From the NCBI RefSeq assembly GCF_023716865.1, contig NZ_CP092417.1:6432501-6496500 (forward strand): a stretch of DNA of 64,000 nt, read 5' to 3'. The notes below the pieces were generated by a model. The model saw nothing but the letters and a program-made list of their open reading frames with translations. It ran no database searches and was not told the origin of the DNA. The position numbers and the translations under genes are program-made. Below are positions 51,255-60,248 of this stretch, in pieces; position 1 is the stretch's first letter; each line of letters begins with the position of its first letter. Source of the stretch: Endozoicomonas sp. SCSIO W0465 (lineage in GTDB: Bacteria > Pseudomonadota > Gammaproteobacteria > Pseudomonadales > Endozoicomonadaceae).

Positions 51255-52902
51255 TGGATTTTTCATCGATAAGAAGAGCGCGAATACCATCCCGCTTGGG
51301 TGCAGGCAGCATCTTCATGAGCATCTCTTTATCCCAGCGACGAGCGGTGCCGCCAGAGATAGCAATGAATTCAGGAACCTTGTCACATGGCATATAGCGG
51401 CATAGATGGCTGACATGCCTTTTAAGTCGCTCTGTTGCTTGAGCTTTAGGTGCAAGCCCCGGAGGCGTGACTGTTTCTATATTACCGCAACGAGAGCAAC
51501 GCCCTTGAAATGCAGTGAAGAGAAGATTTACCTGAAGAGTCCCCAGTGGCAGATCCTGAACGCTTCGATCGTTTGTCTTCATCTGCCCCATAGGTGTTTC
51601 GCACTTACTACATCTGACGTGTTGTATACGGCCATCCCGACGGAGATGGACAAAGGCATGTTTGATATTCCAGTCAATATCAATTCGCTCGATTACCCAG
51701 CCAGGAAATGCGAACATAGGACGAAGTGATGGGGTTGCAGACATGTCTGATCCTTCAGAAGTTTTGATCCTTACAAATCAATCTTCCTCTGAAGGCTATT
51801 TCTGTTGCAACCCCTCACTTTTCATCCGCCAACCTGTAAAAGCCCCGGAAAGCCTCAGTAGCTTCATCAATCGCAACGCCAGTTGATTGCTGTCCCTATC
51901 AACAACACCCAAAAGCTCCCTCAGGTGATGGGCATTGCAAAGTACGTGAGTTGCCGCATATGCAAAATAGGATTTCCAATGATCATGAACCAGAACGCCT
52001 GCAAATGTTAGCAGTATGCCCATCGTGTCCATGGCCTCACGACCTCGCTTTTCAGACAAGTAGTAGAGCGTCCATTGTTCATCCCGCATAACGTGTAGCC
52101 AGTGCAAAGAGCCCTCGGCCCGCATACCCGTTTCATCGGCTCCGGCAACAGACGATTCCCGCAAGGCGTCACGAATAACCTCTTCAGTAGAAGCCAGATT
52201 TTCATAGGTTCTGGCCACAAAATTGGCGACAGTGCCTGCACTTACACTCATTTTATAGAGAGTATTAAAATACTCTGACACGCGCTTAAAAGGCAGGAAA
52301 TGGTATTGGTTAAGATAGACGGCCATAGCCTGTGTGGCTGAGCCATATTGTGCGGCAGCGGTAACACCTTCCGGGAATTCAGCCTGATTCCGACAACCAC
52401 AAGTGCAGATTTTTACTTCAGCTCTATGGGCCGTTACTTCAAATTCACCCGGTCTCCCTGGTTCAAACACCTGTCGTTCAATATATTTGACCGGCTCACT
52501 ATCAAGAAGAGACGCCTGACATTTATTGCATTCTTTAACCGGAAGGTACTCAATATAGTCAGGGATATCGACCTGTTTAAGACAAGTGCCCTGATGCCCT
52601 TTCTTTCCACCGGCTTTATTACCAGAAGACTGTCTCAGACTTTTAGGATTGGGTTTTTCATCCGATGGATCGGTACCTTTATCTGCGGAAAGGTCGTCAG
52701 AATGATCTGGAGAATTACTGTTTTTACAAGGTTTTTGATAACCATCAGACGATGGCGGCTTGCTGCTGTTTTGACTGTTCTTGCCAACCTTTTCTTCCAA
52801 TTCTCGACATCGCTCTTCCAGACAGGCAACTCTCATCCGCAGCTCTGCATTCTCTTTCAAGAGAATCTCAGCCGACATAGTTGCGGGTAGTTCTGGAATC
52901 AT

Positions 52903-54020
52903 GGCTAAGTTACCGTTAATGGTTGGAAGCACCGAAGCACCAATGTTCAGTAATTCTGCTGATCAACCGGCCAACAGTTAATTTTTTTGCTGCCGTCAGT
53001 TCTCGCCTCCAGGCCAGATAATGGGGAAGGTAACGAGTTGCAACCCCTTGGAATACGCCGCCAATCCAGCGTTTTAAATGACTGTGATAAGAATTTACAG
53101 TCTGGATGTGGTAGATGCCTTCAACAACATGTTGACCTGCTGATGTCACCAGCTCCTTGAAGACAAATCCAAGCTTTGTCAGCAAGTTTTTCGTGAGCGA
53201 GGTGTGCATCCGCACAGACCGTGGCCTGTATCGATATGCGGCCATTTAAATGCCTGCACAATTCATTAGCACTTTCGTTTTCTAATACACCGTCAACGGT
53301 ATTTCGATTACGGTCCCGAGCCACCATTACCGGGACTTTTCGGGCTTTGTTGGGATCATTACCCCGCTTTCGGGTTGGCCGTGGAAGGCCTTCTCTTTGC
53401 CCTTTGAAGGATTCACGGAAAAATGTTTCATCAAGCTCAGTAATGCCACAAAGCTCTTCTGCTTGATCATTATTAATCACTTCAAGAAAGCGGTGACGCC
53501 AGCGGAACGCAGTTTTCAAGTCAATGGCATTCTCAGCAGCAGCTGGTCGCAAGACCATAGAGTGAGTCATACCTGCGAGGTACTTGTTCCATTTTTCAGG
53601 GTGCCTGAGCCTTGCCAAAGGCGTTCCACTAAAGGCGTTAAACGTTGAGTCGCAAGTCTTGCAGTGGTAGCGCTGTCGGCCATTTCGTATGCCCCAGCGA
53701 CCAACGCTATGGCTTTTGCATTTGGGGCACCTGGGGTTTTCGGCAAATTGGGCAAGTATGCTCTTTTCTACGTCAGGTGTTGCATTATCGTTATTGGGTA
53801 TAGATTCACTGTAAACAGGTTCAGAGTCAGTGGTTTCTACTACCTCGGTAACCTCTATTTGAGTACTAAGGAGCGAGTTGTTAAGAATGTCTCGCTGTTC
53901 ACTGGTTAATGTTGAAATGGAATCAATAAAATTCTGGAAGAGTTCAGATTGCATATCACTCCCCTACAACGTAGATTTTATGGGAGTTTAGCTGATTCAA
54001 CCATTAACGGTAACTTAGCC
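52903..54020 (-). mobile_element. IS1595-like element with GGCTAAG ends, copy 2
   Basis: 1,118 bp with a 9-bp direct repeat TGGAATCAT (52894-52902 and 54021-54029). It is nine bases longer than copy 1: an 8-bp duplication (CGAAGCAC) near the left end and one extra T near 53176. It is inserted at the IS66 copy D start codon. Confidence 0.94.
52916..53954 (-). pseudogene. IS1595-like transposase (GGCTAAG type), copy 2, frameshifted
   Basis: The frame from ATG 53954 runs to ADAHLAHEKLADKA and then shifts where copy 1 has DKLGFVFKELV. The cause is an extra T (AAGCTTTGTC versus AAGCTTGTC) near 53176. The C-terminal part is preserved in the other frame. Confidence 0.93.
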
Positions 54021-55116
54021 TGGAATCATGCTGGCGAATATTGTGGAAAAATGGTGCTTAAGAGGATGGTATAAAAATCAGAAAATTCCAGATTTATGTG
54101 GGGGTGCTGAACAGTTACAATGTCGGTAAAGACAATACGAAAACGGCAGAGCTTGCCCCGGCCATCTCTCCCCATGCTATCCACAATGCCAACCTGGCAC
54201 TGAAAGCTGCAGGTAAAACCCTTGATGACCGAATGTCCGGCAAACGAACCGGTATCAACACCGGGGATATTTTCTCTACTGGCAGCGCATGGGTTCAATA
54301 CTCCTACAGTAAGGCAACGCAAGATATTAAGGATAATGTTCCGGGTTATCATGCCAAAACCAATGGTTTTTCAATTGGCACGGATAACCCTCTGAAAGAG
54401 GATCAGGATATTGAAGTCGGTATTGCTTACACCTATGCCAATGGCAAAGTAGAAGGAAGCGATGGCTCAAGAAACAAAATTGATACTGATACGAATATCT
54501 TCAGTCTTTACTCATCCTACATAGAAGATGATTTTTTCTTTGACGGGCGAATGAGCTACTCCTTTGGCAAAAATACCGGGCATCGCTTCGTTGGTGACAG
54601 CCTGCATGATGCAAAATACCATACCCGGAGCTGGGGGGTAGGCATGATAGCAGGCTACACCTATCCCCTGGGTGATGAGTGGAGCTGGCAGCCTCAGGTA
54701 GCCTTTGATTATTACACCATCAAAACCGACGATTATTCCGAGTCAGCCAGAGACCCTGCCCAGGCTTACTTATCTTATGATCAGGTCAATAATGGAAAAT
54801 ATGACATCATGGAACTGGGTGCCGGTCTGAAGTTGGCAGGAGAGATCACTACCGACGCTATGGTCATCAAGCCAGAGGTCCGGCTGATGGGCTTTCACGA
54901 TTTCAAGAAAGATCCGATTGCCATCACTGCGCACTTTGCAGCTGGGGGTGAAAACTTCCTGATCAATGGTGCTGACAGAGATGCCAACCGCTACCAATTT
55001 GATGCCAGCATGACTATGGAAATTCAGAGCAATACCACCATTACCTTCAATTACTCACACCATTGGGCAGATAATTTTACAGTAGATGGATTTATTGCCA
55101 GGGTTCGCCATGACTT

Positions 55117-56592
55117 CTAGAAACCGATGCCTTCAGCTTCCAGTCGGCCTTTGGTTTTCATCATCTTGTCCCGCAGGAAGCAAAGTGCGGCATCCGGGAG
55201 TCGATAGAAGCCGTCAAGCTTGCCATTGTGACCCCCTTTCTCTGTCGTTACATAGTGAATGGCCTGCTCGGCGGAGGTAAAAATCTTTCGCCCCATACCA
55301 TTAGGTGAGGCGTAAAAGTCGGGACTTCTGCTGAAGTTGTGAGGGTCATAGACCATATATTCGTAAGTGCCATCCGTTTTCTTGTTTCGGCAGAGGCCAA
55401 AAGCGTGGGCTGGCTGGCAAAGCATGGCTGTTGATGAGTAGTCCCAGTTTGTGCTGTCCAATATCTCCCGACGCTTGCAAACCCTGACACGGCCATCACC
55501 GTTTCTGTCCTCTGCCGAGACTCTTCGCTCATCAACAGCCCCCTCTTCCACCAGTAAATCCGGGTACTCTGGTGATGCCCCGATGTTGGAAAGAAACAAC
55601 TTCATGACCGTCCTGGTCATAGGATAATGGTCTCTGGCCATAGACCTTCTCAAATCGTCTGCATACTCACTGGCGCTGATCATTTCTTCTAAAAAAGCGA
55701 CCAGGACCTGAAATGAAAATTTATAGCCGGTGGCATGGAAAAGCTCCAATCTCAGTACATCAAAACCGCAGCTCCACATAGTGCCTACATTGTTCCTGTC
55801 ATGGTGGCCTAAACCAAACCTGGTCTGCCTGTAGGGCTGGTAATCATTGCCATATTTGTCCTTAACCACGAGATTTTTCAAATAATAACCAGCCTTGGTA
55901 GCGCTTACCGCTGAATATCCGGGGAAACCGCCCCCTCCGGTTGTTGATCCGTCAACCGCTTCGCTGAATGAGCCAATACGCACCAGCTTCAGCTGGCCAG
56001 TCACCCTGTCTCTCACCTGAAGCATTTCTTCAATCGAGCACCCTCCATGGGTTGGGTGGGTAATAGTTAACAGATATTTCGATAGAACATCATGGTTTTT
56101 ATTACCAAATACCATGCTGTCTACAGCATCCACTGCCACTGCGCGACTTTTAACCCCGGCGTTTGCAATCCACACTTCCCCTGCGGCAGATCTCATCTTT
56201 TTATAAGCGTCATTTACTGCTGATAATGTCAGGTTTCCGCTTATCAATTGAACCCGGGTTGTATCCGTTGCTGCTAACGAAAATGAGAATGGCGAATTCA
56301 CCGGCACCCGGGCTGGTTGGGCTATTAAGGGGGAGCGAAGTTGACTGGAAGTGTCAGCTGCGTGGGATACTCTGTACGCAGCCAATGCCCGTCTGACGGG
56401 TTCAGCAAACCGGGCCTCGGGGTTAAGCCTCAACACCGCCACAGCATCACTCAAGGAGACGGTGTATGTGGTAAAAGTTGCTTTCACCGCCCCGGCAATG
56501 GCTCTTACCGAACGAGCAAGGATGAAGCTGTCCTCATGCTTGTTCCAACAGTAAGACATGGCGTCCAAAACGCCCAGTTCCACTGAACTCAT
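55117..56592 (-). CDS. 491-aa protein of unknown family with a possible Cys-His-Asp set
   Basis: The start is ATG 56592 (MSSVELGVLDAM) because AGGAGG lies seven bases upstream; the frame stays open further upstream only through a MITE. No family is recognised. The C-terminal half has WSCGFDVLRLEL (Cys275), then PAHAFGLCRNKKTDGTYEY (His396) and MVYDPHNF (Asp416). The His...YDPxxF spacing recalls papain-like proteases such as peptidase C58/YopT-type effectors. A DRNGDGRVRV segment near 362-371 looks like a calcium loop. No signal peptide or membrane helix. Its stop overlaps the autotransporter stop from the other strand. A protease role is a hypothesis only. Confidence 0.7.
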   Translation of the reverse strand: MSSVELGVLDAMSYCWNKHEDSFILARSVRAIAGAVKATFTTYTVSLSDAVAVLRLNPEARFAEPVRRALAAYRVSHAADTSSQLRSPLIAQPARVPVNSPFSFSLAATDTTRVQLISGNLTLSAVNDAYKKMRSAAGEVWIANAGVKSRAVAVDAVDSMVFGNKNHDVLSKYLLTITHPTHGGCSIEEMLQVRDRVTGQLKLVRIGSFSEAVDGSTTGGGGFPGYSAVSATKAGYYLKNLVVKDKYGNDYQPYRQTRFGLGHHDRNNVGTMWSCGFDVLRLELFHATGYKFSFQVLVAFLEEMISASEYADDLRRSMARDHYPMTRTVMKLFLSNIGASPEYPDLLVEEGAVDERRVSAEDRNGDGRVRVCKRREILDSTNWDYSSTAMLCQPAHAFGLCRNKKTDGTYEYMVYDPHNFSRSPDFYASPNGMGRKIFTSAEQAIHYVTTEKGGHNGKLDGFYRLPDAALCFLRDKMMKTKGRLEAEGIGF

Positions 56593-56615
56593 CGCAAAAC
56601 CTCCTTTATAATTTT

Positions 56616-56774
56616 GGCTCTTTTCGTATTGCAGACTGCTGATTTCATAAATCAGGCTGGAATCCTCCTGTGGCAGGGCTTGGCAATATTTAGCCAGCAG
56701 TTTCCTGAAGGCATTGTATATCAAGGCCTTTGGCCAATTTTCATTGCAGAGCAGTCTGTAACCCGAAAAGAGCC
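56616..56774. mobile_element. 159-bp MITE, copy 3
   Basis: Ends GGCTCTTTTCGTATTGC and GGCTCTTTTCGGGTTAC (inward), 8-bp duplication ATAATTTT (56608-56615 and 56775-56782). It lies 16 bases before the ribosome site of the 491-aa gene, so it may have changed that gene's promoter. Confidence 0.92.
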
Positions 56775-56914
56775 ATAATTTTTTGAACAGCTCAATATTT
56801 CTGACAGAAAAACTGGCTATAAGTTCAACAATAAGCCTTTTGTGAGAATACATGTATAACGCACAAAGACCGGGTAAACTGTACAACGGTAAATCATTCG
56901 GGAGCACCACAGGG

Positions 56915-58408
56915 ATGAATAACCTTGATGGCGGACACTTCAACAATACCTACTCATGTTTGCCAGACTACTTTTATACAAAGCTGGACCCAACTCCTCT
57001 GGAAAACCCGCGACTCGTAGCCTTTAGCGCATCAGCCGGCCAGCTGCTTGACCTTGAAGACTCATGGAAAACCCGGGAAGAGCTGACACTGATCGGTTCC
57101 GGAAACCGTGCATGGCCTGGCTCAGAACCACTCGCCATGGTGTATTCCGGCCATCAGTTTGGTGCCTATAACCCTCAATTGGGTGATGGCAGGGGGTTGT
57201 TGCTGGGCGAGCTGGTCAATACCCGGGGAGAAAAGTGGGACCTGCATCTGAAAGGTGCCGGACAGACCCCCTACTCCCGGTTTGGTGATGGCAGGGCCGT
57301 TCTGCGCTCCTGTATCCGGGAATATCTCGCCTCAGAAGCGCTCCACCATCTGGGTATTCCCACGACCCGTGCCTTGTTCGTAGTGACCAGTGACACGCCG
57401 GTTTATCGGGAAACCACGGAAGCTGGCTCAACATTGCTGAGACTGGCCAGAAGCCATATCCGCTTTGGTCACTTTGAATACTTCTATTACTCAGCCCCAA
57501 GCGGAAAGAAGCGATATAAGGCCCTGAAAGAGCTGGCTGATTACACCATTGAACAGCACTTTCATGATCTGGAAGGGATGGCAGCAATCGCTGGCAGTGA
57601 CAGGGGATACCAACGGTTTTATTCAGAAGTCGTTCGTCGTACAGCAACGTTAATTGCCCAGTGGCAGGCTGCCGGTTTTGCTCACGGCATTATGAATACC
57701 GACAACATGAGCATTATCGGGGATACGTTTGATTATGGCCCCTATGGTTTTATGGATGATTTTAACTGGTACTATATCTGCAACCATTCAGACCACTCTG
57801 GTCGCTATGCATTCAGCCAGCAACCCGACATTGGCTACTGGAACTGTGGCAGGCTGGGCCAGGCACTGGTCCCCCTGTTTGATGATGGTGAGTTAATCCA
57901 GAAAGCCCTGGATCAATACCCGAAAATCTACACCCAAACCTACACCCGTTTGATGCTCTACAAGCTGGGGCTGGCCGAAGAAGAGCAAGACGACGCTGAA
58001 CTGGTTCGTAATCTGCTTCAGCTATTGCACGACAGTCGTTGTGATTACACTAGATTCTTCCGAATCCTCAGCAGTTTTCCTTCGGAGCAAACCAGTGAAC
58101 AACTGGCGCAGTTAACCAGCAATTCATCACTTGCCCCCTGGCTGGACATCTATCAGAAAAGACTCAAGAGAAACCCCCTGAATGATCAAACCCGACAGCA
58201 ACAAATGAAACAGGTGAACCCGAAGTACATCCTCAGAAACTATCTGGCACAACAGGCAATCGAAAAGGCAGAGCAAGATGACTACCGGGAAATTGAAAAT
58301 CTGATGAATGTCCTGGTTTCTCCCTGCGAGGAACATCCTGACTTTGAGCACTATGCACAGAAGCCCCCTGAATGGGGCAAAAAACTGGAGGTCAGCTGCT
58401 CTTCCTGA
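56915..58408 (+). CDS. selO: Protein adenylyltransferase SelO (YdiU)
   Basis: 497 aa from ATG 56915 (MNNLDGGHFNNTYSCLPDYF), preferred over ATG 56852 because family members begin just before the LPDxFY motif. This pseudokinase-fold enzyme moves AMP from ATP to Ser/Thr/Tyr of target proteins. Visible blocks: YSGHQFGAYNPQLGDGRG, LKGAGQTPYSRFGDGRAVLR with the catalytic region, HGIMNTDNMSI and DYGPYGFMDDF (metal site). The C-terminus ends in VSCSS, with Cys where animal SELO has selenocysteine. It is complete and lies 57 bp before yggX on the same strand. Confidence 0.95.
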   Translation: MNNLDGGHFNNTYSCLPDYFYTKLDPTPLENPRLVAFSASAGQLLDLEDSWKTREELTLIGSGNRAWPGSEPLAMVYSGHQFGAYNPQLGDGRGLLLGELVNTRGEKWDLHLKGAGQTPYSRFGDGRAVLRSCIREYLASEALHHLGIPTTRALFVVTSDTPVYRETTEAGSTLLRLARSHIRFGHFEYFYYSAPSGKKRYKALKELADYTIEQHFHDLEGMAAIAGSDRGYQRFYSEVVRRTATLIAQWQAAGFAHGIMNTDNMSIIGDTFDYGPYGFMDDFNWYYICNHSDHSGRYAFSQQPDIGYWNCGRLGQALVPLFDDGELIQKALDQYPKIYTQTYTRLMLYKLGLAEEEQDDAELVRNLLQLLHDSRCDYTRFFRILSSFPSEQTSEQLAQLTSNSSLAPWLDIYQKRLKRNPLNDQTRQQQMKQVNPKYILRNYLAQQAIEKAEQDDYREIENLMNVLVSPCEEHPDFEHYAQKPPEWGKKLEVSCSS

Positions 58409-58465
58409 GTGGCGGGAATTTTTATGATACCCTCAATCCACAGATACTGAAGCGGTGAGATAACA

Positions 58466-58744
58466 ATGGCCAGAATGATTAAATGCGTAAAACTGAAAAA
58501 AGAAGCGGAAGGCCTGATGGTTCCTCCACTACCCGGCCCAAAAGGTCAGTGGATCTTTGAAAACGTTTCTCAGCAAGCCTGGACTGAATGGCAGGCTCAC
58601 CAGACCCGTTTGATCAATGAAAAGCACCTGAACCTGCTGGTACCGGAAACGCGGAAATACCTGATGGAACAAATGGATAAATACTTCTCCGGTGAAGCTA
58701 TTGATACCGCTGAAGGCTATGTGCCGGAAGACAAAAAATCCTGA
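58466..58744 (+). CDS. yggX: Oxidative damage protection / Fe(II)-trafficking protein YggX
   Basis: 92 aa. It starts MARMIKCVKLKKEAEGL and contains LPGPKGQWIFENVSQQAW and LNLLVPETRKYLMEQM, the full YggX signature. It protects Fe-S clusters and limits oxidative damage. GGTGAGA lies upstream of the ATG. It usually follows mutY; here it follows selO. Confidence 0.96.
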   Translation: MARMIKCVKLKKEAEGLMVPPLPGPKGQWIFENVSQQAWTEWQAHQTRLINEKHLNLLVPETRKYLMEQMDKYFSGEAIDTAEGYVPEDKKS

Positions 58745-58867
58745 CAATCCCATCCTTTGGGCTATTCCCAACGATCACTGAACCGTATCGGGGATAGCCA
58801 GTAATGTCAGTGATCCGGTTTCGCAGTACCTCCGAATGTTCCAAGGACAACACCACCCGGATGATAT

Positions 58868-59659
58868 TTATTTTTGTTGTTGCCACTGGTCAAAACAGCT
58901 TGAAGCTATTGGACAGAGATTACCCGGCTTAACGCCACCAAAATACCGGTTCAGTGTATCCATGCAAGCCTGATTCAGAGCACGCTGGCTGATTACCCCC
59001 TCGGTTGCCAGGTAAAAAATCGTTGCACAGGACCATAATTTACCGGTATCAAAGGGTCCATTCATAATATATTCGATCGGCTCACCTTTCTGGTGGCTGT
59101 TAATGGCTTGTAACATGGCAATCAAGCGAGCGTTAAGCGTCTCGTTAGCACAATACGCACGGACTTCTCCCAGGCTCTTCAATGCAAAATGTCGGGCAGT
59201 TGGTGAAACACCAACTCCGACAACCACTGGCAGCGTATACCAGATATGGTGAGCTTCTTTTCTGCCCTGCTGCAGTTCTCTCAACGCTTGATGGTATGGG
59301 GCAGTCCGCCCCTGAAATCCGTAGGCCTGGGCATCCAGAAAGCGCTGAAGATGGCGTGGATCAAATGGCTCAGGAACCGCTTCTGCCAGAGACGCTGCTG
59401 GTGCAACAGACCGATCATAAAGATATTTCACTGTACAGCCGATCGCTATGGCTGCGGTTAACACCCCAACGACGGTGGCTGCAACGACACAGGTTGCGGA
59501 TATCAAGGCAGACGTGGTCAAAATGCCAACACCGACAACGACAGCCTGAACAGTACGGGACTTCCACCAGTGATCATTTCCCCGGTCAGCCTCAAAAGCA
59601 TCAACGGCTCGGGCAATACTGCTGGATATGCTTGTCTGAATCGAACCTGCTGCAGTCAT
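58868..59659 (-). CDS. DUF1810-like protein with N-terminal membrane segments
   Basis: 263 aa. After about 30 polar residues come two hydrophobic helices (VQAVVVGVGILTTSALISAT and VVGVLTAAIAIGCTVKYLY, residues 36-80). The C-terminal part, from residue about 100, fits DUF1810: RFLDAQAYGF, YHQALRELQQGRKEAHHIWY, TARHFALKSLGEVRAYCAN and GPFDTGKLWSCATIFYLATE. DUF1810 proteins are usually soluble and about 140 aa, so the membrane leader is unusual. A host-directed or membrane role is inference; the domain's biochemistry is not established. Confidence 0.72.
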   Translation of the reverse strand: MTAAGSIQTSISSSIARAVDAFEADRGNDHWWKSRTVQAVVVGVGILTTSALISATCVVAATVVGVLTAAIAIGCTVKYLYDRSVAPAASLAEAVPEPFDPRHLQRFLDAQAYGFQGRTAPYHQALRELQQGRKEAHHIWYTLPVVVGVGVSPTARHFALKSLGEVRAYCANETLNARLIAMLQAINSHQKGEPIEYIMNGPFDTGKLWSCATIFYLATEGVISQRALNQACMDTLNRYFGGVKPGNLCPIASSCFDQWQQQK

Positions 59660-59814
59660 GGGAATGATCTCCTTAACGTCCTGAAAATCAATCGGGCGCC
59701 CGGGTAATTTTTATCTTTACATATATTAATTAGTACAATTTTTCATAAAAAAGTTCCAACGCAAATACCCTACACTTGCTTGTCACTCAGCTTTCTAAAT
59801 AGCCAACCCATAAC

Positions 59815-59849
59815 GAAAAAAAGCCTTGAGCAAACACTCAAGGCTTTCT
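59815..59849 (-). terminator. Rho-independent terminator after the tRNA-Phe genes
   Basis: On the minus strand, AAAGCCTTGAG and CTCAAGGCTTT form an 11-bp stem around TGTTTG and run into a T tract. It lies a few bases after the 3' end of the second tRNA. Confidence 0.9.
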
Positions 59850-59852
59850 GAA

Positions 59853-59928
59853 TGGTGCCTAGGGGCGGAATCGAACCACCGACACGCGGATTTTCAATCC
59901 GCTGCTCTACCAACTGAGCTACCCAGGC
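59853..59928 (-). tRNA. tRNA-Phe (GAA)
   Basis: 76 nt with encoded CCA. The cloverleaf is clear: GCCTGGG/CCTAGGC acceptor, D-loop AGCTCAGTTGGTAGAGC, anticodon arm CGGATTGAAAATCCG with GAA, and T-loop GGTTCGATTCC. Confidence 0.96.
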
Positions 59929-59977
59929 TAAATTTATGCGCCCATGTTTTGACGTTGGTTTTGACGTTGTTTAAGCG

Positions 59978-60053
59978 TGGTGCCTAGGGGCGGAATCGAA
60001 CCACCGACACGCGGATTTTCAATCCGCTGCTCTACCAACTGAGCTACCCAGGC
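59978..60053 (-). tRNA. tRNA-Phe (GAA), tandem copy
   Basis: 76 nt with encoded CCA, identical to the copy at 59853-59928 and 49 bp before it in transcription order. Both share the one terminator downstream, so they are probably one transcript. Confidence 0.96.
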
Positions 60054-60248
60054 GCTATTCAGACGACAAATACAAAATAACGAAAACGATGTGCGAGGCG
60101 TATTAAACGGATTTCACCGGGGAGAGTCAAGTCATATATAAATTTTTATGGTCAGCCGGAAAGTACGCAAGACAAGGGTCTTCATCTGTTTATCAACTCT
60201 TCGCATCTCTACCCTGCCAATCGTTAGGCATTGCCTATTACCATGCTA

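Larger units (their letters stand above)
47962..51744 (-). pseudogene. ISL3-family transposase in three pieces
   Basis: Pieces 51744-51255, 49714-49025 and 47984-47962 join to 1,203 nt, 400 codons in frame. Junctions are LLIDEKS/IGKGHHF and YLYLK/IRQEALK. The N-terminal zinc finger (VRCSKCETPM, RCSRCGNIET) and helix-turn-helix precede the DDE core with LLIDEKS, IVYDKFHIIA and the C-terminal AKIEAFNGVIKRIIYKA, all typical of ISL3. The insertions are the only lesions. Confidence 0.92.
47940..51846 (-). mobile_element. ISL3-family element, hosting two further insertions
   Basis: Ends GGGGCTTTTACAGGTTGGC on both sides and an 8-bp duplication GGAAAGCC (47932-47939 and 51847-51854). Removing the IS1595-like copy 1 (1,032+8) and the composite block (1,532+8) leaves 1,327 bp, a normal ISL3 size. 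Confidence 0.93.
47473..52902 (-). pseudogene. IS66-family transposase, copy D, interrupted
   Basis: The N-terminal part runs from ATG 52902 to 51847 (MIPELP to LRLS). The remainder continues at 47931 and ends at 47473. The ISL3-type element with its GGAAAGCC duplication is inserted in the codons for LRLSWHYC. A GGCTAAG-type IS abuts the start codon and separates it from its upstream signals. Confidence 0.92.
47469..54118 (-). mobile_element. IS66-family element, copy D, hosting an ISL3 nest and an IS1595-like copy
   Basis: The outer ends match copies A-C, with the duplication AATGTCGG (47461-47468 and 54119-54126) in the autotransporter. Subtracting the ISL3-type nest (3,907+8) and the GGCTAAG-type IS (1,118+9) from 6,650 bp leaves 1,608 bp exactly. 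Confidence 0.95.
39403..55120 (+). pseudogene. Giant autotransporter, cut into four pieces by IS elements and bearing an amber stop
   Basis: Pieces 39403-40842, 42518-43028, 44735-47468 and 54127-55120 sum to 5,679 nt, exactly 1,893 codons, when one copy of each duplication is kept. Junctions are in frame: APVRG/VKHLV, RPDLN/YVHHS, KNINVG/KDNTK. A signal peptide (ILVIAISSVIQSGYAG) is followed by a beta-helical passenger with NxGxI and L-x-G motifs, and the last piece is an autotransporter barrel (GSAWVQYSYSKATQD to IARVRHDF, terminal Phe). A TAG at 44794-44796 in the third piece is an extra lesion. ATG 39403 follows GAGGA. Only truncated passenger could be made. Function (adhesion or similar) is inferred from the class. 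Confidence 0.92.

Noticed and set aside
56593..56946. N-terminal extension of the 491-aa protein
   Set aside because: The extension runs through a MITE with its own duplication and overlaps the selO 5' region; a strong AGGAGG site marks ATG 56592.
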